Positions 44,888-53,011 of a stretch of 59,959 nt of DNA are shown piece by piece. Source of the DNA: Sphingomonas sp. PAMC 26605. GTDB taxonomy: Bacteria > Pseudomonadota > Alphaproteobacteria > Sphingomonadales > Sphingomonadaceae. Both the position numbers and the translations under genes were made by a program. The first letter of the stretch is position 1; each line of letters begins with the position of its first letter. Below the pieces are notes generated by a model. That model searched no databases. It was not told where the DNA came from and worked only from the letters and a program-made list of their open reading frames with translations. The stretch is from NCBI RefSeq assembly GCF_000241485.1, contig NZ_JH584241.1, forward strand, positions 623,120 to 683,078. The letters run 5' to 3'.

Positions 44888-46123
44888 GTGAAACCCTTGA
44901 TCCGCTTATCCCTCCTCGCCGCCGCGAGCGCAATGGCGTCCGGCACCGCAGCGCTCGCGCAGAACACGGTGCCCGCGCAACCGCTGCCGGGGCTCGACTC
45001 GTTCAGCTTGCCGTCGAACCGGCCTGCGCCGCGCGTCGCGCCGTCGCCCGAGCCGACGACCAACCCGCGTCCGGTCGAGACCGAGACCGTCGCGCCGCCC
45101 GTCGTCGCGCCGACGACCCGCGCGACCGCCGCGCCACGTGCAACGCCGACGCCCGCTCGGACAGCACCCGCGGCGCGCGCGACACTTGCGGCGCGACCGA
45201 CCCCTATCGCCAAGCGAACGCCCGCGCCGCGCCCGACCGGGAGCGCCACGCCGGTCGCGGCGCCGCTGCCCGTTCCGTCCTCGACGCCAACCGCTGCGCC
45301 TGCTGAAACACAAACCCCCGCGCCGGTCGCGCAGCCGAGCGTCGCGCCCGCAGCGGCTCCGGGAACGACCGAGACCGGCAGCGGCTATCTGTGGCCCGCC
45401 ATCGCGGGCGGTCTGGCGCTTGCCGTCGCGATCGGTCTTGCGCTGTGGTGGCGGCGACGCGCGGCGCGCGAAACCCCGGCCTATGAAGAGGGCGCCGTCG
45501 TGGAAGACGTCCCGACGAGCGGCGATCCGGTGGTTGCAGCGCCGCAGATGGCGAGTGCGCCCGAGCCCGCTCCAACGCTAACGTTGATGCCTGTGCCCGC
45601 GCCTATCGTACCGGATGCGGTCACAGCGGCACGTGCGGCGATCACCTTCGAGCTGACGCCGAAGCGGGCAGGCACCAATTTGCTCAGCGCAGCGGTCGAA
45701 TATCAAATCGTCGTGCGCAACAACGGCGACGCCGATGCGACGGGCATCCGGCTCGATATCCGCTTGCTGAGCGCAGGCGCTCAGCAGGACGCGACGATCG
45801 CGGCGCTGTTTGCGGCGCCGATCGATCGCCCGATCACCGCGCCGTTCGACCTCCCCGCCGGGGTCGCGGTCGAACTGAGCGGCATGGCGCTGCACCCCAA
45901 GGCGTCGCTCGAGGTGATGGAGATGGGCGGCAAGGCGATGTTCGTCCCCGTACTCACCGTCGTCGCGGAGTATGACTGGGCCGACGGTAGCGGCCGCACC
46001 GCGCGCTCCTATCTCGTCGGCATCGACCGCGGGGCAGGGGGCAAGCTCGCGCCGTTCCGCATCGATAGCGGCGCGCGGATGTACGATACGGTGCGCGCGA
46101 TCGAATATACCGTGCCGGCATAG
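44888..46123 (+). CDS. Single-pass membrane protein with Pro/Ala-rich linker
   Basis: This 411-residue protein has a signal peptide (LIRLSLLAAASAMASGTAAL), a disordered Pro/Ala/Thr stretch of about 120 residues, one membrane helix (YLWPAIAGGLALAVAIGLAL) followed by WWRRR, a second short Pro/Ala stretch, and a C-terminal beta-rich domain (ITFELTPKRAGTNLLSAAVE, YQIVVRNNGDADATGIRLDI). The last looks like an immunoglobulin-like or CARDB-type fold. The GTG start at 44888 places the signal peptide at the N-terminus. It separates rplJL from rpoBC on the opposite strand. It may be a conserved envelope protein of sphingomonads; the function is unknown. Confidence 0.72.
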   Translation: MKPLIRLSLLAAASAMASGTAALAQNTVPAQPLPGLDSFSLPSNRPAPRVAPSPEPTTNPRPVETETVAPPVVAPTTRATAAPRATPTPARTAPAARATLAARPTPIAKRTPAPRPTGSATPVAAPLPVPSSTPTAAPAETQTPAPVAQPSVAPAAAPGTTETGSGYLWPAIAGGLALAVAIGLALWWRRRAARETPAYEEGAVVEDVPTSGDPVVAAPQMASAPEPAPTLTLMPVPAPIVPDAVTAARAAITFELTPKRAGTNLLSAAVEYQIVVRNNGDADATGIRLDIRLLSAGAQQDATIAALFAAPIDRPITAPFDLPAGVAVELSGMALHPKASLEVMEMGGKAMFVPVLTVVAEYDWADGSGRTARSYLVGIDRGAGGKLAPFRIDSGARMYDTVRAIEYTVPA

Positions 46124-46166
46124 GGTGTCTGCCCCGGGGCGGGGCGAAGAGACGGACGTGGATACG

Positions 46167-46201
46167 AAAAGGGGCGACACCTTGCGGTGCCGCCCCTTTT
46201 C
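46167..46201. terminator. Bidirectional intrinsic terminator
   Basis: GGGGCGACACC-TTGC-GGTGCCGCCCC is followed by TTTTCT and preceded by GAAAA, so it has a U tract in either direction. One mismatch lies in the 11-bp stem. It can end both the membrane-protein gene (plus) and rplL (minus). Confidence 0.88.
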
Positions 46202-46212
46202 TGTGGCAAGCC

Positions 46213-46261
46213 GTCATGGGCAAAGCCCATGACGTCGGACGCGGCATGCCGCGCCGGCCGG
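46213..46261 (+). repeat. Two-hairpin intergenic element, copy 3
   Basis: Hairpin GTCATGGGC-AAA-GCCCATGAC, linker GTCGGAC, hairpin GCGGC/GCCGC, tail GCCGGCCGG. It has the same layout as the copies at 11601 and 19228 with different stem bases. A further hairpin GATTTAGC-CGAG-GCTAAATC (46275-46294) follows. Confidence 0.6.
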
Positions 46262-46311
46262 CCTCGCGGGGTGCGATTTAGCCGAGGCTAAATCGTCTCC
46301 CCGCTAGCGGC

Positions 46312-46689
46312 TCACTTAACCTCGACGGTCGCGCCGGCTGCTTCCAGCTGCGCCTTGATCTTGGCGGCTTCGTCCTTCGACACGCCTTCCTTGATCGCCT
46401 TCGGAGCCGACTCGACCAGCGTCTTGGCTTCGGTCAGGCCGAGCGCGGTGATCGCACGGACTTCCTTGATGACGTTGATCTTCTTGCCGCCGTCGCCGGT
46501 CAGGATGACATCGAATTCGGTCTGCTCTTCAGCAGCCGGTGCTGCAGCGCCGCCGCCAGCAGCAGGAGCCGCTGCAACAGCAGCAGCGGCCGAGACGCCC
46601 CACTTCTCTTCGAGCAGCTTCGACAGGTCGGCTGCTTCGATGACGGTCAGGGCGGAAAGCTGGTCAACCAGCGCGTTCAGGTCTGCCAT
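46312..46689 (-). CDS. rplL: 50S ribosomal protein L7/L12
   Basis: This is the 125-residue stalk protein L7/L12. The N-terminal dimerisation helices ([20 protein letters not shown]) are joined by an Ala/Gly hinge ([17 protein letters not shown]) to the C-terminal factor-binding domain ([40 protein letters not shown]). It recruits translational GTPases to the ribosome. GGAGAATACAC precedes the ATG. It lies 52 bases after rplJ in one transcription unit and ends before a bidirectional terminator. Confidence 0.99.
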   Translation of the reverse strand: MADLNALVDQLSALTVIEAADLSKLLEEKWGVSAAAAVAAAPAAGGGAAAPAAEEQTEFDVILTGDGGKKINVIKEVRAITALGLTEAKTLVESAPKAIKEGVSKDEAAKIKAQLEAAGATVEVK

Positions 46690-46741
46690 GTGTATTCTCC
46701 AGTAAAATCAGTTCGGGTTTGAAATCTCGAAGCACCTGAAA

Positions 46742-47263
46742 TCAGGCGTCCGCCGTGTCCTTTTCCGCATAGGCGGCGAGCACGCGGGCGAGCTGTGCTG
46801 CTGGCGCCTGGGCGATCGTCGCGAGCTTGGTTGCAGGAGCAACCAGGAGGCCCACGATCTTCGCGCGCAGTTCGTCCAGCGACGGCATCGTCGCGAGTGC
46901 CTGTACGCCTGCTACGTCGAGGACGGTCGCACCCATCGCACCACCCACGATTTCGAACTTGTCGTTCGTCTTCGCAAAGTCGACGGCCACCTTGGCGGCC
47001 GCGACGGGGTCGATGGAAGTGGCCAGACCGACCGGCCCGGTGAGCATGTCGCCCAACGTGACGTAGTCGGTGTCGGCCAGTGCGATCTTGGCAAGCTTGT
47101 TCTTCGAGACCTTGTAGCTCGCCCCTGCGTCGCGCATTGCGTTCCGCAGCTTGGTCGACTGCGCCACCGTCATGCCGAGGTTGCGGGTGACGACCACCAC
47201 GCCGACTTCGGCAAAACTGTGGTTCAGGTCGGCGACGAGCTCGGTCTTTTGAGCGCGATCCAT
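46742..47263 (-). CDS. rplJ: 50S ribosomal protein L10
   Basis: This is the 173-residue protein L10, the base of the ribosomal stalk that carries L7/L12 dimers. It begins [20 protein letters not shown] and contains [20 protein letters not shown] and [20 protein letters not shown]; the C-terminal helix binds L7/L12. The start has GGAGAATGG at the gene boundary. Expression is probably autoregulated by L10 or L10-L12 bound to the long 5' leader. The usual rplK-rplA neighbours are absent. Confidence 0.98.
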   Translation of the reverse strand: MDRAQKTELVADLNHSFAEVGVVVVTRNLGMTVAQSTKLRNAMRDAGASYKVSKNKLAKIALADTDYVTLGDMLTGPVGLATSIDPVAAAKVAVDFAKTNDKFEIVGGAMGATVLDVAGVQALATMPSLDELRAKIVGLLVAPATKLATIAQAPAAQLARVLAAYAEKDTADA

Positions 47264-47510
47264 GCCATTCTCCACGTTTGACCTTGCCGCTTGCACGACA
47301 AGGCCGGTTACAAACCGGATGCTGGTGCACCCGGAATTGTCCAGCGATGGGGAATGGGAGCGTCGCCCCGTTTGATGGAGGGCGGCAGACCGGTCGCGGC
47401 AGGGCCGAGAGCGGTTGTAATCCTGGTCCCCGTCTCGGCAGGAAATTAAGACCGGGCAGATCCCGATCACCTACTGTCTTGGACGGTCCCGCCGCGCCGA
47501 GGCGTGACGG
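47264..47510 (-). promoter_or_regulatory. L10-type ribosomal protein leader
   Basis: The rplJ message has an untranslated leader of about 250 bases. On the minus strand, AAGACAGTAGGTG is followed by a hairpin GATCGGG-ATCTG-CCCGGTC and TTAATTTCCTGCCGAGACGG (47428-47480 on the plus strand). This resembles the L10 leader that binds L10 or L10-L12 for feedback control. The match is from memory of the motif, not from a covariance search. Confidence 0.55.
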
Positions 47511-47520
47511 GAGAGTGGCG

Positions 47521-47548
47521 CCTTTAGCGGAGGTGGCGCGAAAGTCAA
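47521..47548 (-). promoter_or_regulatory. rplJL promoter
   Basis: On the minus strand TTGACT (47543-47548) and TAAAGG (47521-47526) are 16 bases apart, at the upstream edge of the L10-type leader. The start would lie near 47514. Confidence 0.6.
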
Positions 47549-47556
47549 TCGCCCCT

Positions 47557-47643
47557 CGTCGTCACTCCAGCGAAAGCTGGGGCCTCGTGGTGGTTGCGTC
47601 GCGCGTCGTCGCTCGAGACCCGAGCTTTCGCTGGGGTGACGGG
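47557..47643. repeat. Intergenic palindromic repeat (CGTCACTCC type)
   Basis: Outer arms CGTCACTCCAGCGAAAGCT and its near complement ending GGGGTGACG enclose a short centre. It belongs to the same loose family as 9458-9545 and 22294-22390. A single-hairpin remnant, CGTCATGCCAGC followed by GGAAGCTGGCATC, lies at 47671-47694. Confidence 0.7.
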
Positions 47644-47721
47644 TTTGGAGGACTTCTCCAAAAAAAACCGTCATGCCAGCGGAAGCTGGCATCTCCATTG
47701 ATTGTTCGATACGCTAGCGTA

Positions 47722-48012
47722 ATGAGCGGGGGCGGCTGGACCTACATCATGGCGGCCAAGCCGCGCGGGATGCTCTACATCGGCGTCACTGCTAACCTCG
47801 TAGCGCGCGCCGATCAGCATCGGCGTGATGTGGGAGCGGCGTTTTGCCGCCGCTACGGAATTAAAACACTGGTTCACGCCGAAGCGCACGACCGGATCGA
47901 AGACGCGATCATGCGCGAAAAAGCGCTGAAAGCGTGGAAGCGCGACTGGAAGATCGAACTGATCGAGCTCGGTAATCCCGACTGGCGCGATCTGTTCGAC
48001 ACGCTCGCTTGA
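47722..48012 (+). CDS. GIY-YIG endonuclease-superfamily protein
   Basis: This 96-residue single-domain protein is of the UPF0213/YhbQ-like GIY-YIG group. The first strand is WTYIMAAKPRGMLYIGVT, where the GIY and YIG elements read YIM and YIG. The helix with the conserved basic residue follows in RADQHRRDVGAAFCRRYG. A Glu in EKALKAWKRDW (AIMREKALKAW) fits the metal ligand. These small proteins may act in DNA repair, but their role is not settled. Its ATG at 47722 lies close behind the palindromic repeat. Confidence 0.86.
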   Translation: MSGGGWTYIMAAKPRGMLYIGVTANLVARADQHRRDVGAAFCRRYGIKTLVHAEAHDRIEDAIMREKALKAWKRDWKIELIELGNPDWRDLFDTLA

Positions 48013-48165
48013 CTGGCTGGGGTCTCACGCCACTTGAACGCCGCGTCGCGCTTTTCTCCGACTCCCTCTGGCTTTTGCATCGAAACTGCGGAACACTCAG
48101 CCGCAAGGACCGCACGAGTCCATGCAGGACGGAATCGATATCCGCTTTAAGCAGGGGCCGATTCA

Positions 48166-49347
48166 ATGACCGAAGACAGCATCACCACCGCACCGCTCGG
48201 CGCCGAGGCGCAGGACGATCTGCTCACCCGTGGCTTTGCGCGGCGCGATCTCGCGCGCATCGCCGCGGTGTTCGGCGTCGGCGCGCTCGCCGCTTCGGTC
48301 GGGCGGCCGGCGTTCGCGTCGGGTGGAGTGCCCGATCCGGCGCCCACCGCCAAGGTTCGCATCGGCGCCAACGAATGCTGGACCGGCCCGCTCGCGCCCG
48401 GCCAGAAGGCCGCCGCGGCGATGGTCGCGATGGGCAACCGCTATTCCCCACACGACGAGCGCGGCGATTTCATCAAGGCGGTGATGTCGGTCGAGAACGT
48501 CCCGTACGACCATGTCGCGCCCTGGCCGGGGTCGAGCGATCCATTGTGCCGCGCGGTCGTGACCTATTGTTCGCCGACGAAGGGGCTCGTCACCGCCGAT
48601 CCGACCTTCGAGCTTGCCGGGCGCACCGCCGCCTGGCTCGGCGCACCGGTCAAGGCGGTGCCGCTGACCGCGGAATATACGCACGACGTCAAGGCGATGC
48701 TCGCCGCCAACCCCGATGCCGGCCTCTATTATATCTGCACGCCCAACAACCCGACCGGCACGATCACCCCGCTCGTCGATGTGGAATGGCTGATCGCCAA
48801 CAAGCCCGCCGGATCGATGGTGCTGATCGACGAAGCCTATACGCATTTCGCGGGCGTGCCGGTCGCTTCGTATCTCGCGGTGAAGCATCCCGACGTGATC
48901 GTGATGCGCACCTTTTCCAAGCTATTCGGCATGGCCGGCCTGCGGATGGGCTATGTCATCACCAATCCCGCCAATCTCACCAAGATGATGCGCTATGACG
49001 GCGGGATGCAGTCGGGCGCGCTGCCCGTCACCAGCCTGGCGTGTGCAACCGCGAGCCTGACCGCCGCCCCGCTGATCGCCACGCGGCGCGCCGAGATGCA
49101 GAGCGCGCGCGGGCTGACGCTCGATCACCTCAAGGCGCGCGGCGTGAGCGTGTTTCCGACCAACGCCAATATGTTCATGATCGACTGGAAGACCAAGCAG
49201 GCCAAGGACATGCAGGTGGCGTTCCGCAAGCAGAGCGTCGAGATCGGCCGGTCGTGGCCGATCTGGCCGACCGTCAGCCGCGTGACGGTCGGGTCGAGCG
49301 CCGAGATGAAGGCGTTCTGTACCGCGCTCGACAAGGTCATCGCCTAA
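48166..49347 (+). CDS. Tat-exported PLP-dependent aminotransferase (HisC-like)
   Basis: This 393-residue fold-type I aminotransferase resembles histidinol-phosphate aminotransferase. The cofactor Lys is about residue 252 in TFSKLFGMAGLRMGY; NNPTG is at 194-198 and IDEAY near 221-225. The N-terminus is a Tat signal: twin Arg26-Arg27 in FARRDLARIAAV, then a hydrophobic stretch ending AFASG. The enzyme would fold with its pyridoxal phosphate in the cytoplasm and be exported afterwards. Biosynthetic HisC is cytoplasmic and sits with his genes, which are absent here, so this is a separate exported enzyme of unknown substrate. AGGGG stands ahead of the ATG. Confidence 0.88.
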   Translation: MTEDSITTAPLGAEAQDDLLTRGFARRDLARIAAVFGVGALAASVGRPAFASGGVPDPAPTAKVRIGANECWTGPLAPGQKAAAAMVAMGNRYSPHDERGDFIKAVMSVENVPYDHVAPWPGSSDPLCRAVVTYCSPTKGLVTADPTFELAGRTAAWLGAPVKAVPLTAEYTHDVKAMLAANPDAGLYYICTPNNPTGTITPLVDVEWLIANKPAGSMVLIDEAYTHFAGVPVASYLAVKHPDVIVMRTFSKLFGMAGLRMGYVITNPANLTKMMRYDGGMQSGALPVTSLACATASLTAAPLIATRRAEMQSARGLTLDHLKARGVSVFPTNANMFMIDWKTKQAKDMQVAFRKQSVEIGRSWPIWPTVSRVTVGSSAEMKAFCTALDKVIA

Positions 49348-49360
49348 CATCACCTTCTAA

Positions 49361-49457
49361 CCGTCACCCTGGGCTTGTCCCGGGGGCCACTGTGACGCGC
49401 ACGCTGGGGTCGGAGTGCGTGCATCCCGGTGGACCCCGGCACAGGGCCGGGGTGACC
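49361..49457. repeat. Intergenic palindromic repeat, sister of 22294-22390
   Basis: Outer arms CGTCACCCTGGGC and GGCCGGGGTGAC, with GGGCTTGTCCCGGG and GTGGACCCCGGCAC in common with the 22294 element. It lies just past the aminotransferase stop. Confidence 0.72.
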
Positions 49458-49468
49458 GAAGGGCGGCG

Positions 49469-49780
49469 CTAGGATGCGTCCGGCAACCCCGACACGATCC
49501 GCGTGTACCAGCGTGGATGGCCCGCCGCGTCGCGCTCGATATCGGGCACGCCGAGCGGATCGCTCCCGGTCTCGATCCAGCCCGCGCCGAGGCAGCGGTT
49601 GCAGATCGCGCGGATGCTGCGGAAGCTGATCAGGTCGATCTCGCGGTTCCACTGGCCGTGCCCCTTGCATACCGGGCACGCCGCATCGAGCGCGCCGTTG
49701 CGCGGCTGGAGCGGGATGATGTCGAAGGCGTGCGGCGATTCGGGGCCGTCGCAATGGACGATCTGGCTGGCATGCGGCAT
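49469..49780 (-). CDS. Small zinc-ribbon (DnaJ-type CxxCxGxG) protein
   Basis: This 103-residue protein has two CxxCxGxG-type motifs, CPVCKGHGQW and CNRCLGAGWI, spaced about 25 residues apart, which together form one DnaJ-like zinc ribbon. A GAGGAGA sequence 8 bases upstream supports the start at 49780. There is no J domain. Similar short proteins are annotated as hypothetical in sphingomonads. It might bind RNA, DNA or unfolded protein, but nothing in the neighbourhood decides this. Confidence 0.72.
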   Translation of the reverse strand: MPHASQIVHCDGPESPHAFDIIPLQPRNGALDAACPVCKGHGQWNREIDLISFRSIRAICNRCLGAGWIETGSDPLGVPDIERDAAGHPRWYTRIVSGLPDAS

Positions 49781-49953
49781 CGCGTCGGTCTCCTCGCCGG
49801 CCGGAAACGTATCGCGGCGGCGTCGGCTCCGGCGCTTGCGCGTTTTTGTGCCGACGGGGAACGCCGTATCGCCGCGATCGGGGTTCCGACGCTGATCGAC
49901 GGGCATACCGTGTCGATGCTGCAACAATCCGCGGACCTCAGGGTTTGAACGAG

Positions 49954-51897
49954 GTGACGACTCTTCCGCCTCCCCTCCCGCAATCCGCCCCGCGCCGCCA
50001 GCGCTGGCGCCCGCCCGCGCTTGCCATCGGCGCGGCGTTGCTCGCCGCCATCGGCCTATTCGTGCTCGCGCTCGGCGCTTTTCCGGTCGGGTTGGTGCGC
50101 GGGCTGGTCGAGAACCGCGTGTCCGCGGCGCTCCATGCCAAGGTCGAGATCGGGTCGGTCACGCGCGACAGCGCGTTTTCCTATACGCCCGTGGTGGTGC
50201 TGCACGACCTGCGGATCGCGCAGCCGGGCTGGGCGGGGCAAGGCGATTTCGTGCGCGTCGCGACGGCGCGCGCGCGCGTTCCGGTGCTGGCGCTGCTGAC
50301 CGGGCGCTTCCGCCCCGATCGCGTCGCGATCGACGGCGCGCGGATCGCGTTGGTCCGCGATGCGAGCGGCCGCGCCAATTGGAAGCCCGACGACTCCAAG
50401 CCCGACCAGGCCGGTACGAGCCGCCCGAGTCTTTCCGACCTCAGCGTCACGAATACGCAAATCGTGCTACGCGACGCCAAGCGCCGGTTGATCGTCGCGG
50501 GCCCGCTGACGGTCGATGCCACGCACGGGCTGCGGCTGACCGCCACGGGCAGCTTTCGCGACACGCCGGCAACGCTCGAGCTGACCGGCGGCCGGATCGC
50601 GGGAATCGATCCGACCGCGCCCTATCCGTTCGTCGCCAAGCTCGCCTCCTCCGCGCTCGACTTCACAGCGCGGGGAACGGCGCAGGGCGTGCTCGACACG
50701 CGCCACTTCACCGCCGCGATCAGCGCGCAGGCGCCGACGCTCAAGAACCTCGACTATCTGGTCGAGGCCGGGCTGTTCGGCACGCAGCCGATCGACCTCA
50801 CCGGCACGATCCGCCACGACGGACGCGACTGGTATGTCGATCGCCTCGGCGGGGCAATCGGCCGCTCGCGCTTCACCGGCCAGGCGACCGTCCACAAATA
50901 CGGCATCCGCACGATGATCGACGCGCGGATCCGCGCCTCCCGCTTCGATTTCGACGATCTCGCCGACAGCCAGGGCCGCGCCGAATCGGCCGCGCGGCTC
51001 GCCCGGATCGGCCCGCGCGTCATCCCGCCGACCAGGATCGATTTGTCGAAGCTGTGGAAGACCGACGGCACGATCCGCTTCGCCGCCGATCACCTGCTGT
51101 CGAACGGCGGCACGGTGTTCCAGAGCCTGTCGGCGACGCTCAATCTCGACAATCGCGTGCTGACCGTGAGCGACATCGTTGCGCCGCTGGCGAGCGGGCG
51201 GATGACCGGCACGGCGCGGGTCGATCATCGCAGCGGGCTGCCCAAGCTTGCGCTCGACCTGCGGCTCGCCGGGCTCACGCTCGGCGCGCTGGTCGGCAAG
51301 CCCGACATGGTCGACGGCGTGGTGCGCGGCCATATCGTGCTGCGCGGGCAAGGCGAGACGGTTCGCGACGCGCTCGCCCATGCGAGCGGCAAGGCCGCGA
51401 TCGTCGCGACGCAGGGGCATGTCCGGCGGATGATCGCCGACGTGCTCGGGCAGAGCCTCAGCGGCGCGATCGCGCATGCGATCGGGTCCCCGAGCGAAAG
51501 CGTGCCGCTGCGCTGCCTCGTCGCCGATTTCCGCGGCGCAGGCGGCGTCTTCACCCCGCATCCGCTGGCGATCGATACCGGCAGCTCGGTCGGCAACGGC
51601 ACCGGGCGGATCGTGCTCGACGGCGAGCGGATCGACCTGACGCTGACGGGCGCGACCAAGAGCCGCGCGCTGCTGCGGATCACCGACCCGATCCGCATCG
51701 GGGGGACGCTGAGTACGCCGAGCGTCACGGTGGCGGGGCTCGGCGCGCAGGACAAGCCGAGTTCGGGCGGGGTGCTGCGCGTGCTCGGGCGCTCGATCGG
51801 GCAGGCGCTGGGGCTGACCAAGAGCGCGCCCGTGCCGACGGCGGCGCTGCCGGCAAGCTTCGACTGCTCGCGCGCGGTCGCGGCGGCGCTGCGCTAG
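49954..51897 (+). CDS. AsmA-family envelope protein
   Basis: This 647-residue protein has a single N-terminal membrane segment (ALAIGAALLAAIGLFVLALG) and a large periplasmic domain of repeated beta strands, as in AsmA/YhjG/TamB-like proteins. Family stretches are VEIGSVTRDSAFSYTPVVVL, FRPDRVAIDGARIALVRDAS and RIDLTLTGATKSRALLRITD, with a typical VGNGTGRIVLDGERIDLT near the end. Such proteins are thought to carry phospholipids to the outer membrane. The GTG at 49954 was preferred; TTG at 49945 is possible. The last 4 bases overlap the end of the convergent protease gene. Confidence 0.85.
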   Translation: MTTLPPPLPQSAPRRQRWRPPALAIGAALLAAIGLFVLALGAFPVGLVRGLVENRVSAALHAKVEIGSVTRDSAFSYTPVVVLHDLRIAQPGWAGQGDFVRVATARARVPVLALLTGRFRPDRVAIDGARIALVRDASGRANWKPDDSKPDQAGTSRPSLSDLSVTNTQIVLRDAKRRLIVAGPLTVDATHGLRLTATGSFRDTPATLELTGGRIAGIDPTAPYPFVAKLASSALDFTARGTAQGVLDTRHFTAAISAQAPTLKNLDYLVEAGLFGTQPIDLTGTIRHDGRDWYVDRLGGAIGRSRFTGQATVHKYGIRTMIDARIRASRFDFDDLADSQGRAESAARLARIGPRVIPPTRIDLSKLWKTDGTIRFAADHLLSNGGTVFQSLSATLNLDNRVLTVSDIVAPLASGRMTGTARVDHRSGLPKLALDLRLAGLTLGALVGKPDMVDGVVRGHIVLRGQGETVRDALAHASGKAAIVATQGHVRRMIADVLGQSLSGAIAHAIGSPSESVPLRCLVADFRGAGGVFTPHPLAIDTGSSVGNGTGRIVLDGERIDLTLTGATKSRALLRITDPIRIGGTLSTPSVTVAGLGAQDKPSSGGVLRVLGRSIGQALGLTKSAPVPTAALPASFDCSRAVAAALR

Positions 51898-52838
51898 CGC
51901 GGGCGCACCCCGATCGCTGCGCGGTCGGCATCGTAGAGCACCGCCCAGTGGAAATAGGGCGCCAAACCCAGCGACAGCCGGCCGACCGCGCGTCGGGCCA
52001 GCGGCACGTAGAACATCCCGCTCGCCTGCTCGCGCCGGCCGATCACGACCGGCATCGACGCGGTCGCCCCGCCAACGCCGATCGTCACCTGCGCGCGCGT
52101 TCCATCGGGCCACGGCGTCACGCTCGGACCGCCGATGATGCGCAGACCCGGCGCGCCCGTGTCGAACAGCGCGCGTGCGCAGAGCACGCGCTCGGGATGC
52201 TCGGCGAGCAGGCATCCGTTGCTGGTGTCGTCCTTGTCGAGCGCGATCAGAGTGAAGCCGTTCAGCTCGGCGGGCGTCGGGTTGAGGATGATCCGGCCCG
52301 CGGCTTCGCCGGGGCGCGGCAGCTCGACGATCCAGCGCCTGGCGCCGAGCTGGACGAGCGGATTCGCGACAAGGTCCGGCTTGGTCCGGATCCCGAATAT
52401 GGCATCGAAGCCCTCGCTCGGATGGCCGTTGCCCTGGATGCCGAAGTGCGCCGCGTCGACTCGCGACGCCGGGCAAGTCGGTTGGTCGGGAACACACTCG
52501 ACCCGATCGATGCGCTGGAGCTGAACGTTGCCCGAGATCGCCCCGATCGCGAGCGTGCGCCGGATCGCCTGACCCCGGAACTGCGTGCCCGAATCGTAGC
52601 TGTAGCGCGCCGCAGGCCCGGAATCGCGCCGCGCAGCGTCGTTCAGCGCGCGCGGCAGGACGCGCAGCCCGGTCGAACCGGTGTCGAGCCCGGCCTGGAC
52701 CGGCTGACCGTCGATCACCAGCGTGACGGTGTAGCGGCGCGTGCCGTCCGACAGATCGACTTCGCGGATCGGCAGTTCGGCGCGCTGCGCCATCGCTATC
52801 GAGGGGAACAGCAGCAACAGGGCGATCCAGTAGCGCAT
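51894..52838 (-). CDS. Exported pepsin-like aspartic protease (two-lobed)
   Basis: This 314-residue exported protein has a signal peptide (MRYWIALLLLFPSIAMAQ) and two catalytic-type motifs in one chain: DTGSTG at Asp52 and DTGAPG at Asp226. Between them lie a Tyr-containing flap-like YSYDSGTQFRG (about 79-89) and GFDAIFGI (about 143-150), which matches the FDGILGL segment of pepsin. This is the arrangement of the pepsin (A1) family rather than the single-motif retropepsins more usual in bacteria. Four or more Cys residues could form disulfides. It overlaps the end of the AsmA-like gene by 4 bases. Substrates are unknown. Confidence 0.82.
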   Translation of the reverse strand: MRYWIALLLLFPSIAMAQRAELPIREVDLSDGTRRYTVTLVIDGQPVQAGLDTGSTGLRVLPRALNDAARRDSGPAARYSYDSGTQFRGQAIRRTLAIGAISGNVQLQRIDRVECVPDQPTCPASRVDAAHFGIQGNGHPSEGFDAIFGIRTKPDLVANPLVQLGARRWIVELPRPGEAAGRIILNPTPAELNGFTLIALDKDDTSNGCLLAEHPERVLCARALFDTGAPGLRIIGGPSVTPWPDGTRAQVTIGVGGATASMPVVIGRREQASGMFYVPLARRAVGRLSLGLAPYFHWAVLYDADRAAIGVRPR

Positions 52839-53011
52839 GCGTCCAGCTCCTATTCCAGCATCGCGATGCGCACGATCGCCTGCGCGGGACAAAAGCACAA
52901 GGGCGCCGCTTCAATGGTTTAGCGAGGCTAGCTCGCTCAGCGGCGCCGAGATTTGTCGGGTAGCGGCCCAGCGCGCATTGCAGGCGCGGGCAGGCGCGCT
53001 ATGTCTGCAGG

